Source: Bryopsis sp. KO-2023 (lineage: Eukaryota; Chlorophyta; Ulvophyceae; Bryopsidales; Bryopsidaceae). From it: a stretch of DNA of 64,000 nucleotides. Location of the stretch: the NCBI GenBank assembly GCA_030272585.1, contig BSYQ01000008.1, positions 5,146,001 to 5,210,000 on the forward strand, read 5' to 3'. Made by a program: the position numbers and the translations under genes. Under the pieces are notes generated by a model, which worked only from the letters and a program-made list of their open reading frames with translations, was not told the DNA's origin and searched no databases. Shown piece after piece: positions 43,895 through 54,600 of the stretch (within the stretch, counting starts at the first letter, position 1; every line of letters begins with the position of its first letter).

Positions 43895-44611
43895 CAGTCA
43901 TGGGCTGCATAGGACAGACCCCTGTCCTGTGCATCGCACAGGACAGGGTTCTGTGCGGGTTCTGTGCACCCTGTGTTGTCCTGTCCTGTTTTTCGAAATT
44001 CCACAGGCTAGAACAGAACAGACTGTCTGTTCTGTCCACAGGTCGGACCTGTGCTGCACAGGTGCACAGTGTTAGACTTGGGGGTGCAAGTCTAAGAAGA
44101 GCTAAAAACTAGAACTTATGAGTCCATGACCTTGAAGCCCATTAATACCATGACCCCCAAGGATCCTAGCGTCCCCGCATGGTACCTAGGACAACCATCC
44201 TAGGTGGGCACCCGACATAAGTCTAGTCATCATGACTAGACCTGACTCACATGTCCACGTCAGCATGACTACGCATGACTGTACATGACTGTACATGATT
44301 GGACCTGACTGGATGTAGCTCTTAACATCCCTAACACACAGACTGCACAGCACAGCACAGAAACTGCACAGAATCTGCACAGAATCTGCACAGAATCTGC
44401 ATAGAATCTGCACAGAGTCTGCACAGAATCTGCACAGAGTCTGCACAGAAACTGCACAGACTGTGCACAGACTTGCACAGACTGTGCACAGACCCTGTCT
44501 GTGCTGTGCTGTACAGGTCTGTGCACCTGTGCAGCACAGGTCCGACCCTGTGCACAGAACAGACAGTCTGTTCTGTCCTGTCCTGTGCACAGGGGTCTCA
44601 GCCCATGTCTG
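43895..44611. mobile_element. hAT-like foldback element MITE-1
   Basis: The 717-bp element has 13-bp ends CAGTCATGGGCTG and CAGACATGGGCTG (inverted) and perfect 8-bp TSDs TTGTCCGT (43887-43894, 44612-44619), as expected for hAT. The inverted arms extend inward for well over 100 bp (ACAGAACAGACTGTCTGTTC type). The centre holds an array of about ten 11-bp CTGCACAGAAT units (44350-44480). It codes for nothing recognisable and splits the O integrase. Confidence 0.9.
44350..44480. repeat. 11-bp minisatellite inside MITE-1
   Basis: About ten head-to-tail units of CTGCACAGAAT with small changes (GAGT, GAAA, CATA). Apparent Cys-rich reading frames here are a product of the repeat. Confidence 0.85.
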
Positions 44612-45301
44612 TTGTCCGTCCGTTTGCGGATGAACCGCAGAGCTTAGCTTCAACTCTGTTCCACTCAGCTCCATCAATCGACGCCAGAATGCAGACACGA
44701 ACCTGCTATCACGGTCGGATACCAAATTCGAGGGCATCCCGTGATGTCGCCAAACCTCCCTGAAGAATATTTCCGCCAAATCCTTTGCAGTCGCGGTCGT
44801 CACAGTCGGCACAAAGTGCGACATCTTACTCAAACGGTCGACGAAAACAACAATCGCCGTATTGCCCTTCTCGGTTTCCGGCAACTGCACGATTAGATAT
44901 AAGCTGACGGATTCCCAGCGACGATTTGGAATCGGCATCGGCTGTAATTTCCCAGCCGGAACTTTCGCCTCCGATTTTGCTTTCTGACACTTCGGACAGG
45001 TTCTGCAATATTCGTTCATATCTTTGTCCATTTTCTTCCAAAAATAGTATCGTTTGATGAGATCAAGAGTTCCATCTCTGCCCTTATGACCGGATACATC
45101 AGAATCATGAGCTTCTTGCAGTACCTTCTGTCTGATTGATGTAGGGATCACAATCTGTCCAGATTTCTTTCTGATCAATTTTCCATCCATTTTGAATTCC
45201 TTGCAGACATTTGGATCTGATTCCTTCAACAGTTTCCTTATGTTGCCACAGTATGCATCTTTTCCTTGTGCCTTTTCCAGTTTCTCTGGTGTAATTGTTT
45301 T
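44612..45301 (-). pseudogene. O pol: integrase N-terminal and core part
   Basis: HHCC finger (AHDSDVSGHKG and YCRTCPKCQ) and integrase core with SDRDSRF and HPQTDGQ. The first catalytic Asp of the DDE triad is Tyr (SVSLYLIV, codon 44899-44897; I1 has Asp in the same motif). It is separated from the RT part by an in-frame TAG (45304-45302) and cut by MITE-1. Confidence 0.88.
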
Positions 45302-47428
45302 CTATTGAACTTGGCTCCTTGTTAGAGCATTTGCAGTTTCAGTTTTAGCTCCTCCTTTTTCCATACTCTGTCTCCTCTCTCCTCCCAGGCTGTCAACGTC
45401 ATTTACCAGCCTTGTGCCCAGTGGTCTGTAACTCTCAGGAGCTCCATCAGAGTCATCTCCTGAAGACCACCTGTTTGGATCCTTTTCTTTGGGCATTTCA
45501 TTTTTGATTTCAGGTTCCATAAGACCACTTTCCCCAGTAGTCTGAAATCTCACATCCTTTTTCTTTTGATGTGACTTAACATCTGGAGTAGCATCCCCTT
45601 GCTCCCCTCCAGTCTGCAGTTTCTTGGAAACCTTGGAGAGTTCCTGTGATTCCCTGTCCTTCATAACATTGGAATCATTGTTTGGCAGTCTTTTATTTGT
45701 CGTTTCATTCAATCCTGTGATTCCACATTCCAAATTCGCATGTTGCATTGATTCCGCCTTTGCATTCCATGCGTCGTCGTGATTCTCAGCTTCCGATTTC
45801 CTCATCGATGCATGGCTGGTCGATTCCTTTTTGATTTTGTGAGCTGACGACCCCTGATCCCCTCCTGGACCCAATCCATTACTCCGATTTGGTTGGGGAC
45901 ATCGACTGAGGGCGTCAGCCACCACATTATCTTTGCCTTTGATGTGGATAGTATCGAAATCAAATGGCGCTAGGAACTGAGTCCATCGCACCTGTCGTCG
46001 AGTTAATCCCTTCTGGGAATCCAACCAGACCAAACTGGCATTATCGGTTCGCAATGTAAAATGACGACCTTCCAAATATGTCCGCCATTTCTTCAGGCAA
46101 TGCACGATGGCGAGTAATTCTTGCTCATGGACGGGATGATTTGATTCGGCTTCTGTAAATTTATGCGATTCGAAAGCAATGGGATGCAATCCCGATTCAC
46201 CTCGCTGCATCAACACCCCTCCGATTCCTTCCTGCGAAGCATCAGTCGCCACCACCACCGGCAATCGATCATCAAAATGTCGCAGGACTGGGGCAGATGT
46301 CATCGCGATCTTTAATTTCTCGAACGCATCCTTCTCTCGCCGACCCCAGTACCAGGGTTTTCCAGATTTCGTGAGATTCGATAATGGGGCAGCCACCACC
46401 GAAAAATTTCTCACGAACCGCCTGTAAAACGAGCACAATCCCAAAAAGCTTCGGATGTCATGAACATTCGCTGGCTGGGGCCACGATCGAATCGCATCGA
46501 TCTTATTCGCCATTGGGTATGTGCCATCCTTCTCCATCCACGTTCCTAAGAACTCCACGCCAGACTTTCCGAATTCGCATTTGCTCGCCTTTGCGTAGAG
46601 TTTCTGCTCCTGTAACTTCTCGAGCACCAACCGAACATGCTCGGCATGCGATTCTGCATCTCGACTAAAAATCAGCACATCATCCAGGAATACTAAAACA
46701 AACCGATCAAGGTAGGGCCGCAGCGTGTCATTCATTAGGCGCATAAAGTACGCCGGCGCGTCTGTAAAACCAAACTGCATTACAAGCCATTCGAAATGGC
46801 CGTATCGAGTTCGAAATGCCGATTTTCGGACATGTGCATCCTTGATGCGCACCTGCCAGTAGCCACTCCGTAAGTCTATTTTCGTAAAGTAACGTGCGCC
46901 TTCCACCTGGTCAGCCATCTCGTCCATCCTGGGCAAGGAATATCTCGACCGCACCGTTTGTTTGTTTAGCATTCGGTAATCGATGCACATCCTCAACGAT
47001 CCATCAGATTTCGCTGCAAAGATCACCGGTGCCCCATACGGACTGTGCGACGGCCGTATCATATTGTGCGACAGCAGATAATCTAGCTGTGCGCGCACTT
47101 CCTTGAGCTCAATCGGGCTGAGTTTGTAGATCGGACGTGAGACCGGTTTGGAATCCGGCTGCTCGGTGATTTCGAAATCGTGCATGCGGCGAGGAGGTAG
47201 CTTCTTTGGTAGATCCTCGGGAAATCTCTTTGCATGTTGACGTAACACCTCCTTCAGTCCACTTAGTTCCTCTGGGATGTCATCGATCATTCCATGCAGT
47301 TTTGGGTCGACTGTAACATCACTCTCGTCATTGTCTGTCCCAGAGTTCACTTTTCCAGTTTTGTCCTTTGTCTTGTCTTTTCTTGACTCTGGTTGCGAAT
47401 CTGGTTGTGACATGACCTCCTTATTTCC
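45302..47428 (-). pseudogene. O pol: reverse transcriptase and RNase H
   Basis: RT has MCIDYRMLN and catalytic VFLDDVLIF. RNase H has ATDASQEGIGG and RTDNASLVW. A long Ser/Lys-rich spacer follows. It is in the same frame as the protease ORF, from which an in-frame TAG (47431-47429) separates it. The sequence is close to I1 pol, so O and I1 are one lineage. Confidence 0.9.
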
Positions 47429-48799
47429 CTAGGTGGCATTCAGTTCCATCCCATGTTGTGGTGTATCAGTCAGTTTTTGTTGTTGTTTCCCTTGGAAATC
47501 TCCATTCAGCAATTCCATTATTGTAATCTCCCCTTCACTCTCACAGTCCTTTCCTTCAGTTTGCAGTTCCCATTCAGGTAGCTCTGAGTTTGATTCAGTT
47601 GATGGCTTGATCCATAAAGCAAACAGTTGCTCCTCATTTGCTTTGATCAGTTTTGATAGTTGCTTGGCTGATAGGAGGTTTAATCTCCTTCCACAATTCC
47701 TGGTTTCTGGGTGGTCACCATAATGACCTTGCAGCACCAAATCTGGCTTGCCCATTCTGTTGATCGTCACTTTATGCGTAATCCAATCGATTTTTGGATT
47801 TTCGTCCGTTAGCCACGACTTTCCGAAAATCATGTCATGCATTAGCTCTTTCAGCACCAGAAATTTCCTTTTTGTTCTATACTTCCCGAATCGAACAGTT
47901 GTCATGCAGGTCCCAATCACATGGGCCTTTGAATCATCAGCCAGCGAAACTGGCTTTGCATTCTTATCCGGTCGGTACCTCAATCCCAACCGTTTCACCA
48001 AGCTTTCTGAAACGAAATCAGTCGAAGCCCCGCTGTCGACCAACACTGTAACTGCCTCGTGAGACAGCGAGCCGCGCAACCTCAACAGGGTGGATCGACT
48101 TCCCACTCCTGATGCTGTTAATTCCTCTGCGTTCGACTCCTTTTCCCCGGTCGACCCAACCACACTCCCCTCTTCGTCGGCATCCATTTGGAAATCAACA
48201 TCCGATTTTCCAGGGACTGCATTTCCGACGTCTGTGTGACAACCTTCAGCCTGACGTTCGCCAACTGAATCCTGAGACCTCATGGCGTATGAACTCGTCT
48301 CCGCCTCATTCTGCCCCCCAGGGTGGTCATCAAGCGTGGTCGGCGTCGCCGACTCTTTCTTTTCCGACATGCATGCATCCCGCATGCCGACGTCCTTGAT
48401 TTCTGGCATGACGTCCTCATCCTCCGACGCCAAACTTCCTTCACTATTTCCGTCACCAACCACCGCGTCGTCTTCCTTATTCGACGTCGAACTGTGTACC
48501 TTCTTTGCGATCTGTCTTCCCTGCCGTCGGGATACTTTCCCAACTGTCGGCGGTGATCCTGTTTTCTGGTTACACAATCTGTTTGACGCCAAACCTCGGA
48601 ACTCTTTTAGAACCTCGTTAATTCCTCCGACGAGACTTTTCTGGCTTCCCAGCAGTTCAACAATAGCATTTTCCACCGTCGATAACCGATCACGGACACT
48701 TCCGCGTTTCCTGTTACTGTGATCGTTCAAACTTTCCTTTGCTGATCCAGATCGCGCGTCACCTGACTGCGCTTTTCGTTTGTATTGTCTTGTCGTCAT
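47429..48799 (-). pseudogene. O protease ORF with N-terminal extension, gag missing
   Basis: 456 codons from MTTRQYKRK. A basic, then acidic low-complexity region with a short coiled coil leads to an aspartic protease (TVLVDSGASTDFVSE) and the spacer that in I1 lies between PR and RT. No capsid domain or zinc knuckle is present between the primer-binding site and this ORF; without E the leader is only about 80 bp. It ends in TAG. Confidence 0.8.
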
Positions 48800-48856
48800 A
48801 GTTCCTGTTCCGAGGAAAGACTTTGACGTGCTCCCTCGACCCGTTTCCTTCCCAGT

Positions 48857-48889
48857 TGATAGGGGGTACAGGACCCCGAGACACAAGCA

Positions 48890-48920
<31 letters not shown>

Positions 48921-49023
48921 TCACTGGGAAGATTAATTTTTACGGGAGGGCCCCCTGCCCTATAAACCCTGTCGTACATCCCATTGTACTACACAATCAC
49001 CCTAAACCCGAGTGCTACTATCA
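48857..49023 (-). repeat. E 3' LTR
   Basis: 167 bp from TGATAGGGGGTACAGG to GTGCTACTATCA (plus strand), with internal (CA)n and (GA)n runs. Confidence 0.93.
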
Positions 49024-49309
49024 ATTTGTCCCCCCCCCCCCACGAGAGGGTGTCCACACCCGTCACAACCCTGGAAAGAAAGAAAGAAAAAGGGCGAACG
49101 AGAAGAAAAAGAAACCCCAAACAAACCCACAACAAAAACCCCAACTAAACGTCAAACGAAACCCCAAACAAACCTATGAAAAATCCCAAACCAAACCCAT
49201 GCTCAACCCCACAGAAAAACCCCGTTCTGTCTTGAGGCTTGGTCTCTGGCTTGGACGGTAGCTTGGTCTCCGGCTTGGTCTGCTTTGCGTTGTCACTCCA
49301 GAAGCCATC

Positions 49310-51079
49310 TCAGCCGCCGGCTGGTTGTTCAGCTGGTTCGGCAGCTGGATCATCGACTGGCTCCGCCACCAAGTCGATCGGAGGCTCGTCCTCATCCACA
49401 TCCAAAGGAGGGAAATCCTCATCCAAAGGTGGAGGAAGAGGTCCCAAAGACGAGGGCTCCGAGGATGGACTCCTGCTGGACACGGAAGGACTTTTTCCTT
49501 CGTCCTGTTTTGGGTCTTGTTCTCCTTTTGTTTCTGGTTCGGGTGTTCTCTCTTTTTCCTGCTTCTCATACTCCTCCGCCCACTTTTTCACCAACGGACC
49601 CAAGCGCTTCAGGGCAAGGCCTTTCGGAAAGCCCATGTCCCTTCTCAAGCACTGATAGCACTCGGTGAGAGTCTGGGTCGTGGGTGGAGCCTGAAGGAGG
49701 GGCTGGAAGTCTGGCTCCCGCATGTCCAAACGTAGGTCCTTCAGCTGAACCTGTGGCGGGTCGATTCGCTGTTCCTGCCACACCCCGTATAAGCGCACGA
49801 GGATTATCATGAGGTTCCAGTGGGTCCGGCACACCGTGTGGTTCGTGCATGTGGTGATCACGTAGCTATCCGCCAGCGCCGGCGGCGAATAGCACCACAA
49901 ACAGATCGGTGGCTTTTCCCCACGCCTGTCCTTGAACCTCTTGGACATGTCGGTGAGCGCTTCCTCTTCCTCTCTCTCCTTCCTTTTCTTGGGCGCCGAC
50001 TTTTCGTCGGTCTTTCCCCCGGTCTGTCCCCCGGTCAGGTCGCGGATTCTCCTGGGTTGTGGCTCCGAGATCATATCGTCTGCAACGTCGGGAACTTCAA
50101 AGTGCCCCGGTGCACGATTTCTGATTCTCTCGAGCGTTTTGTCCACCTGCGTATAGTCATACCCGGCTAGCCGGTGGTTAACCGGAACGTTTCCTTTGCC
50201 GTAGTAGACAGGCTCCTCTCCGTCTCTGATCGCAGCAGCAGCTCCAGCACCCTGCTCGATGATGTCGTCCATCGTCGCCCGACAAAGGTTTTCCACATAG
50301 TCCCCAAGGCGTGCGGGAACGCTGTGGAGCAACCGGCTCATCAACCCGGACTGTGCCTCAGACGAGTACACAGCCGTTTGCCAGGCCGACCTTTCGTCTG
50401 TGGACGTCAGGTGCGGCTGCTGTTTCGTCAACTGCGATTGCAGCTTTTTCTGCGTCTGGTTCGCAGTGTCGAGTTCCTTTTGAAGCTGCCTCAGCTCCTG
50501 TTCGGCTGTTCCTCTCGCTTGTTGAGCGATTTTCAGATCGTGTTCAAGTTGGGTTACTTGATTGCATAGCCTTTGAGCTGCACCCTCGAACTTTTTCAGG
50601 TGCTTCTCTGCTTGATCCGCCCGCGCGCGTTGTGCGTCGCGTTCTGCCCGGAGTTCCAACACATCGTCTTGTAACCGTTGACACCTAGCTTGGAGAGTAG
50701 CTGGGTCGGCGTCACGGTCGAGTGTTTTTCCTGTTCTGGAACTAGGTTTTTCCGGCAGTTTTTCCGGCAACTCTGTCGGTGGGCGAATCACGATCTTGGA
50801 GGTTCCTTTCAGCAACGAAGTCTCGAAGTTCCGAAGTTTTGAAAGTACCGAAGGAGGTGGGAGAGTTTTCATGAGTTTCGCCTTAGGTGGGGTGATAAGT
50901 GGTTTGGGTTCCCCTCTGGGTGGGCAAGCGTCGGCGAGAGTTCCACTCTGCCCTTTTCCGCCTTTCTCGCCGCCACTGCCTTTTGTTTTTCCGCTGCCAC
51001 CCAGCTGTTTTCCACTCGACTCCTTTCCCTGAACCGCTTTTTCACCACTGCGCCACATGATCGGGCTGTGCTTTGGCAT
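49310..51079 (-). CDS. E third ORF: coiled coil plus RING-like zinc protein
   Basis: 589 residues between pol and the 3' LTR. A Lys/Gly/Ser-rich start is followed by a long coiled coil at about residues 130-225 (LQARCQRLQDDVLELRAERD and on). A zinc region at about residues 392-480 has CLWC, 14 residues, CTNHTVCRTHW and a distal CYQC. The C-terminus is acidic and Pro-rich. The design and the NH-x-VCRTH core match the I2 third ORF, while the rest has diverged. No membrane segment is seen. A conserved accessory protein of this lineage is likely; its role is unknown. Confidence 0.85.
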   Translation of the reverse strand: MPKHSPIMWRSGEKAVQGKESSGKQLGGSGKTKGSGGEKGGKGQSGTLADACPPRGEPKPLITPPKAKLMKTLPPPSVLSKLRNFETSLLKGTSKIVIRPPTELPEKLPEKPSSRTGKTLDRDADPATLQARCQRLQDDVLELRAERDAQRARADQAEKHLKKFEGAAQRLCNQVTQLEHDLKIAQQARGTAEQELRQLQKELDTANQTQKKLQSQLTKQQPHLTSTDERSAWQTAVYSSEAQSGLMSRLLHSVPARLGDYVENLCRATMDDIIEQGAGAAAAIRDGEEPVYYGKGNVPVNHRLAGYDYTQVDKTLERIRNRAPGHFEVPDVADDMISEPQPRRIRDLTGGQTGGKTDEKSAPKKRKEREEEEALTDMSKRFKDRRGEKPPICLWCYSPPALADSYVITTCTNHTVCRTHWNLMIILVRLYGVWQEQRIDPPQVQLKDLRLDMREPDFQPLLQAPPTTQTLTECYQCLRRDMGFPKGLALKRLGPLVKKWAEEYEKQEKERTPEPETKGEQDPKQDEGKSPSVSSRSPSSEPSSLGPLPPPLDEDFPPLDVDEDEPPIDLVAEPVDDPAAEPAEQPAGG

Positions 51080-51699
51080 TCTCTTTTTCTGGCTGCGCTT
51101 AGTTCTCCGACTAGTCTCCGACTTTTCTGTATGCGCGCCGAGAATAACCAGGACAAAATGATCGCAAGTCCGCTTTAAGATACGCTAGGCGTATTAGCTA
51201 ACGTACCTCGGTAACGTGACACTCTATGGAGGTCGCCGTCACCACACGGGTTCGTGCCTATTTGATTTTACCCTAACTTGCTTATGTCAACTCAGTTCCA
51301 CCTGCGACGCAATCACGTGACCTCCAGGTCGGACATTAACCCATCACTTGATCCAATGTCCCCATCACCTGTTGTCAGTCGCTATGAGCGTGTGAGTTGT
51401 GCGTTAGGTAAACCTCCCCGGAAAGAAAACTGACCCCTAGCCCGTCCTGCGAACCGTTCACAGTTCTGTCACGGGAAAAGATAGCAACCCGTTCGCCGGA
51501 AAAGATGGAAACTTTCCCTAGGAAAAGATGGAAACTTTCCCTAGGCTTTTCCGGGAGTTCTACTTGGTGCTCTTTTCCTAAGTCTTTTTGGTATCCCATC
51601 TGGATAGCGTTCCAAATCGACTTTCTCAGCTTAATATTTTTCCCCCAGCTGGAAGGATAGTATTAAGTCGAGCGTGAACAGAGTGGTAATGATCCCTGT

Positions 51700-54600
51700 T
51701 TAGGTTCGAGTTCTGCGTTGGGCCCTAGTCTTTTTCTTAGACTGGGTCACTTGTTTATTCTCCGGTTTGTTGGCTAAGTACTCCTTAAGCAAGTCCTGGG
51801 CATTGGCCAGGTGGCTTTCTGGCTCCCAGGTGGATTCCATCAAATCGTAGCCCTTCCAAAGGATCAGGTACTCCTTGCGAGTAGTGCCCCGATCTCTGAG
51901 AATGCGCTCGACCTCGAATTCGATGGTTCCATCCACTAGCTCCCCCTCTGGAGCGTCTATCTCTCGCTGATCGTCATCAAGCCGAGAGTAAGCCTTCAAT
52001 TTCGACACATGGAAAGTTGGGTGGATTTTCCAGTGGTCGGGAAGGTCAAGACGGTAGGCGACAGCCCCAATTCGGCTAGCCACCCGGAAAGGTCCAACAA
52101 ATCGCCGGCGGATTTTCGGTGGGATTTTCTGAAGTGAAGCAAGGGGAATATACTTGCTTTGTACCAGCACTTCATCGCCAACCTGAAAATCCACTTCCCT
52201 TCGACGTTTGTTTGCTGAGGTGCACATGCGGTTCTGTGCCTCTGCGTATTTCGCCTTAGCGTTTCGCATTTGGTCGTCCATTCGACGTACCATCTCAGCC
52301 GCCATTTCCGATTCATCGCCCGTCCGAACTCCCTTCCTGGCAACAACTATCTGCCCCATGTTCTGGCCATACAGAAGATGGGCTGGCGCGTAGCCTGTGG
52401 AGACATTCCGTGAATTATTTGCGGCAAATTCCGCGGTCGGCAAATAATCCACCCAACGGTCTGGGTACCGTTCCACATACGGACGCAGGAAATCCTCCAG
52501 CACCCGGATGGTGACTTCCGACTGCCCATCCGTTTGAGGATGGTATGCAGTGCTCATCCGGAGCTGGGTACCTAAAAGTTTGAAAAGGGAGGTCCAAAAC
52601 AAACTTGTGAACCTTGGATCCCGATCCGAAACTATGATTTTAGGCAGCCCGTAGTGTTTGTATATGTTCTCCACGAACAACTTTGCGTATTCTGGCGCCG
52701 TGATAGTTTTGTTACAGGGTACGAACCTCGCATACTTCGTCAATCGGTCTACAAAGACAGCGATTGCTATGAAGCCATGGGAAGACGGTAGGTCGGTAAC
52801 CAAGTCCGTCGTGATCTGTTCCCATTTCTGGTCTGGGATAGGCAACGGCTGCAAAAGACCTTTCTGTCTTTGCAAGTCCGATTTGTTTAGTTGACAAGTT
52901 GGGCACGTTTTCACGTATGCCTTTACGGCTAACCCAACGCCTTTCCACCAGTAATTGCGGGTAAGTACTTCGGTCATGCGGTCTGCTCCAACATGACCTG
53001 CACTGGGAACGTCGTGATGCTCTTCCAGAATCCGTTTCTGGAAAGAAGCAGGGACCACAAGCAAACTAGGACCTGGGTCTGTCTTGGTATAATACAAGAA
53101 CCCGTCGTCCAGCTTGTATTGCGGAGAAACCCCTCGTTCCATCCTTTTAAAGATAGGCTTGAGTTGTTCATCACTTCTCAAAGCCTCTTTCCATGCCTCC
53201 TTCTCTGCCACTTCCCAAGTGGAGAGGTTATTGAGCTGGTCTGGCGGACCAGGAAGGCTCCGGGATAACGCATCAGCCAATACATTGGCTTTCCCCTGGA
53301 TATAGACGATTTTTGGACCTATGGATTGGAAAAACCCTGAGTTTAACCACCGGGTTTGGGTCCGCGACAACGTGCTCTGGTTCATGAAGTGGGTGATTGG
53401 TTTGTGGTCCGTCAACACCTTCACACCCCCATCGCATCCCTCAAGGTAGTGTCGCCACTGGGCTAAAGCATACGCTATTGCCCCCAGCTCCCGCTCATAT
53501 GCGGAGTATCGCGTTTCAGCTGGTTTTAATCGTCTGGAAAGGTATGCAATTGGTTGCAAACCTTTCCCATGATCCTGGGTAAGAACCGCTCCATATGCAG
53601 TTCCAGATGCATCCGTTATTACGGTGTACTCCTTAGCCGGGTCAGGAAGGAGTAAGATCGGTGCGCGGCTAATCCGATCCTTAAGTTCGTTGTAGGCATT
53701 GCGTTGGTTCAGCCCCCATTCCCAGACAGTATCCTTCTTGGTTAGATCTGTCAAGGGACTCGCAAGCCTAGCGAACTCAGGAATGAACTTACGATCGTAA
53801 GACACCATTCCCAGGAAACTTCGCACATCAGTGACCGAAGTTAACTCCTTCCATTGTTGAATAGCCTTAACCTTATCCTGCATTGGTTGAAGGCCTTTTT
53901 CCGACAAATGATACCCCAGGTAGTCCGTCTCTGCTACCCCTACTTCGCACTTACTGGCTTTTGCGTACAACTTATGTTTCCGCAACCGTTCAAAGACCAG
54001 TTTTAGGTGCTCGACGTGCTCTTCCACCGAGTTGGAAAAGACCAGGATGTCGTCGATAAACACCACTACAAACTCGTCAAGGAACTCCCCCAGCAAATCC
54101 TGAACCATGGTCTGGAACTGGGCTGGGCAGTTGGTCATTCCGAACGGACACACGAGAAACTCGAAATGTCCGTATCTCGTCCGGAATGCCGTCTTGGGAG
54201 TATCCTTGGGTCGAACGGGAAACTGCCAGTAGCCTGAGCGGAGGTCGATCTTCGTATAGATCTTCGCTCGGGCGAGACGGTCCATTAACTCCTCAGGAAG
54301 AGGGAGTGGATACCTATTTTTTACCGTGAACTTGTTTATCCAACGGTAATCCACACACATTCTCAACCCTCCGTCTTTCTTGGGAACAAAGAGTATGGGT
54401 GCGCCCCAGGGACTCTCGGAGGGTCGGATCTTCCTTTGCTCGAGGAGGTAATCCACCTGTGTCCTAACTTCGTCCAGCTCGGCTGGAGAGAGTTTGTACA
54501 AGGGACGGTGGATTGGGGTCATTTGTTCGTCCTCCAGGTCCACCTTAAATTCGTGGCCTTTTCTGACTGGAGGAACGCCGGGTGGTAAGTCTTTCGGGAA

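Noticed and set aside
44186..44560. Cys/Gln-rich frames over the MITE-1 centre
   Set aside because: They are translations of the 11-bp CTGCACAGAAT array and cross the border of the foldback element.
48880..48980. Signal-peptide-like start of a protease protein in (CA)n DNA
   Set aside because: The Cys/Val-rich N-terminus is translated E LTR microsatellite; the O protease ORF starts at 48799.
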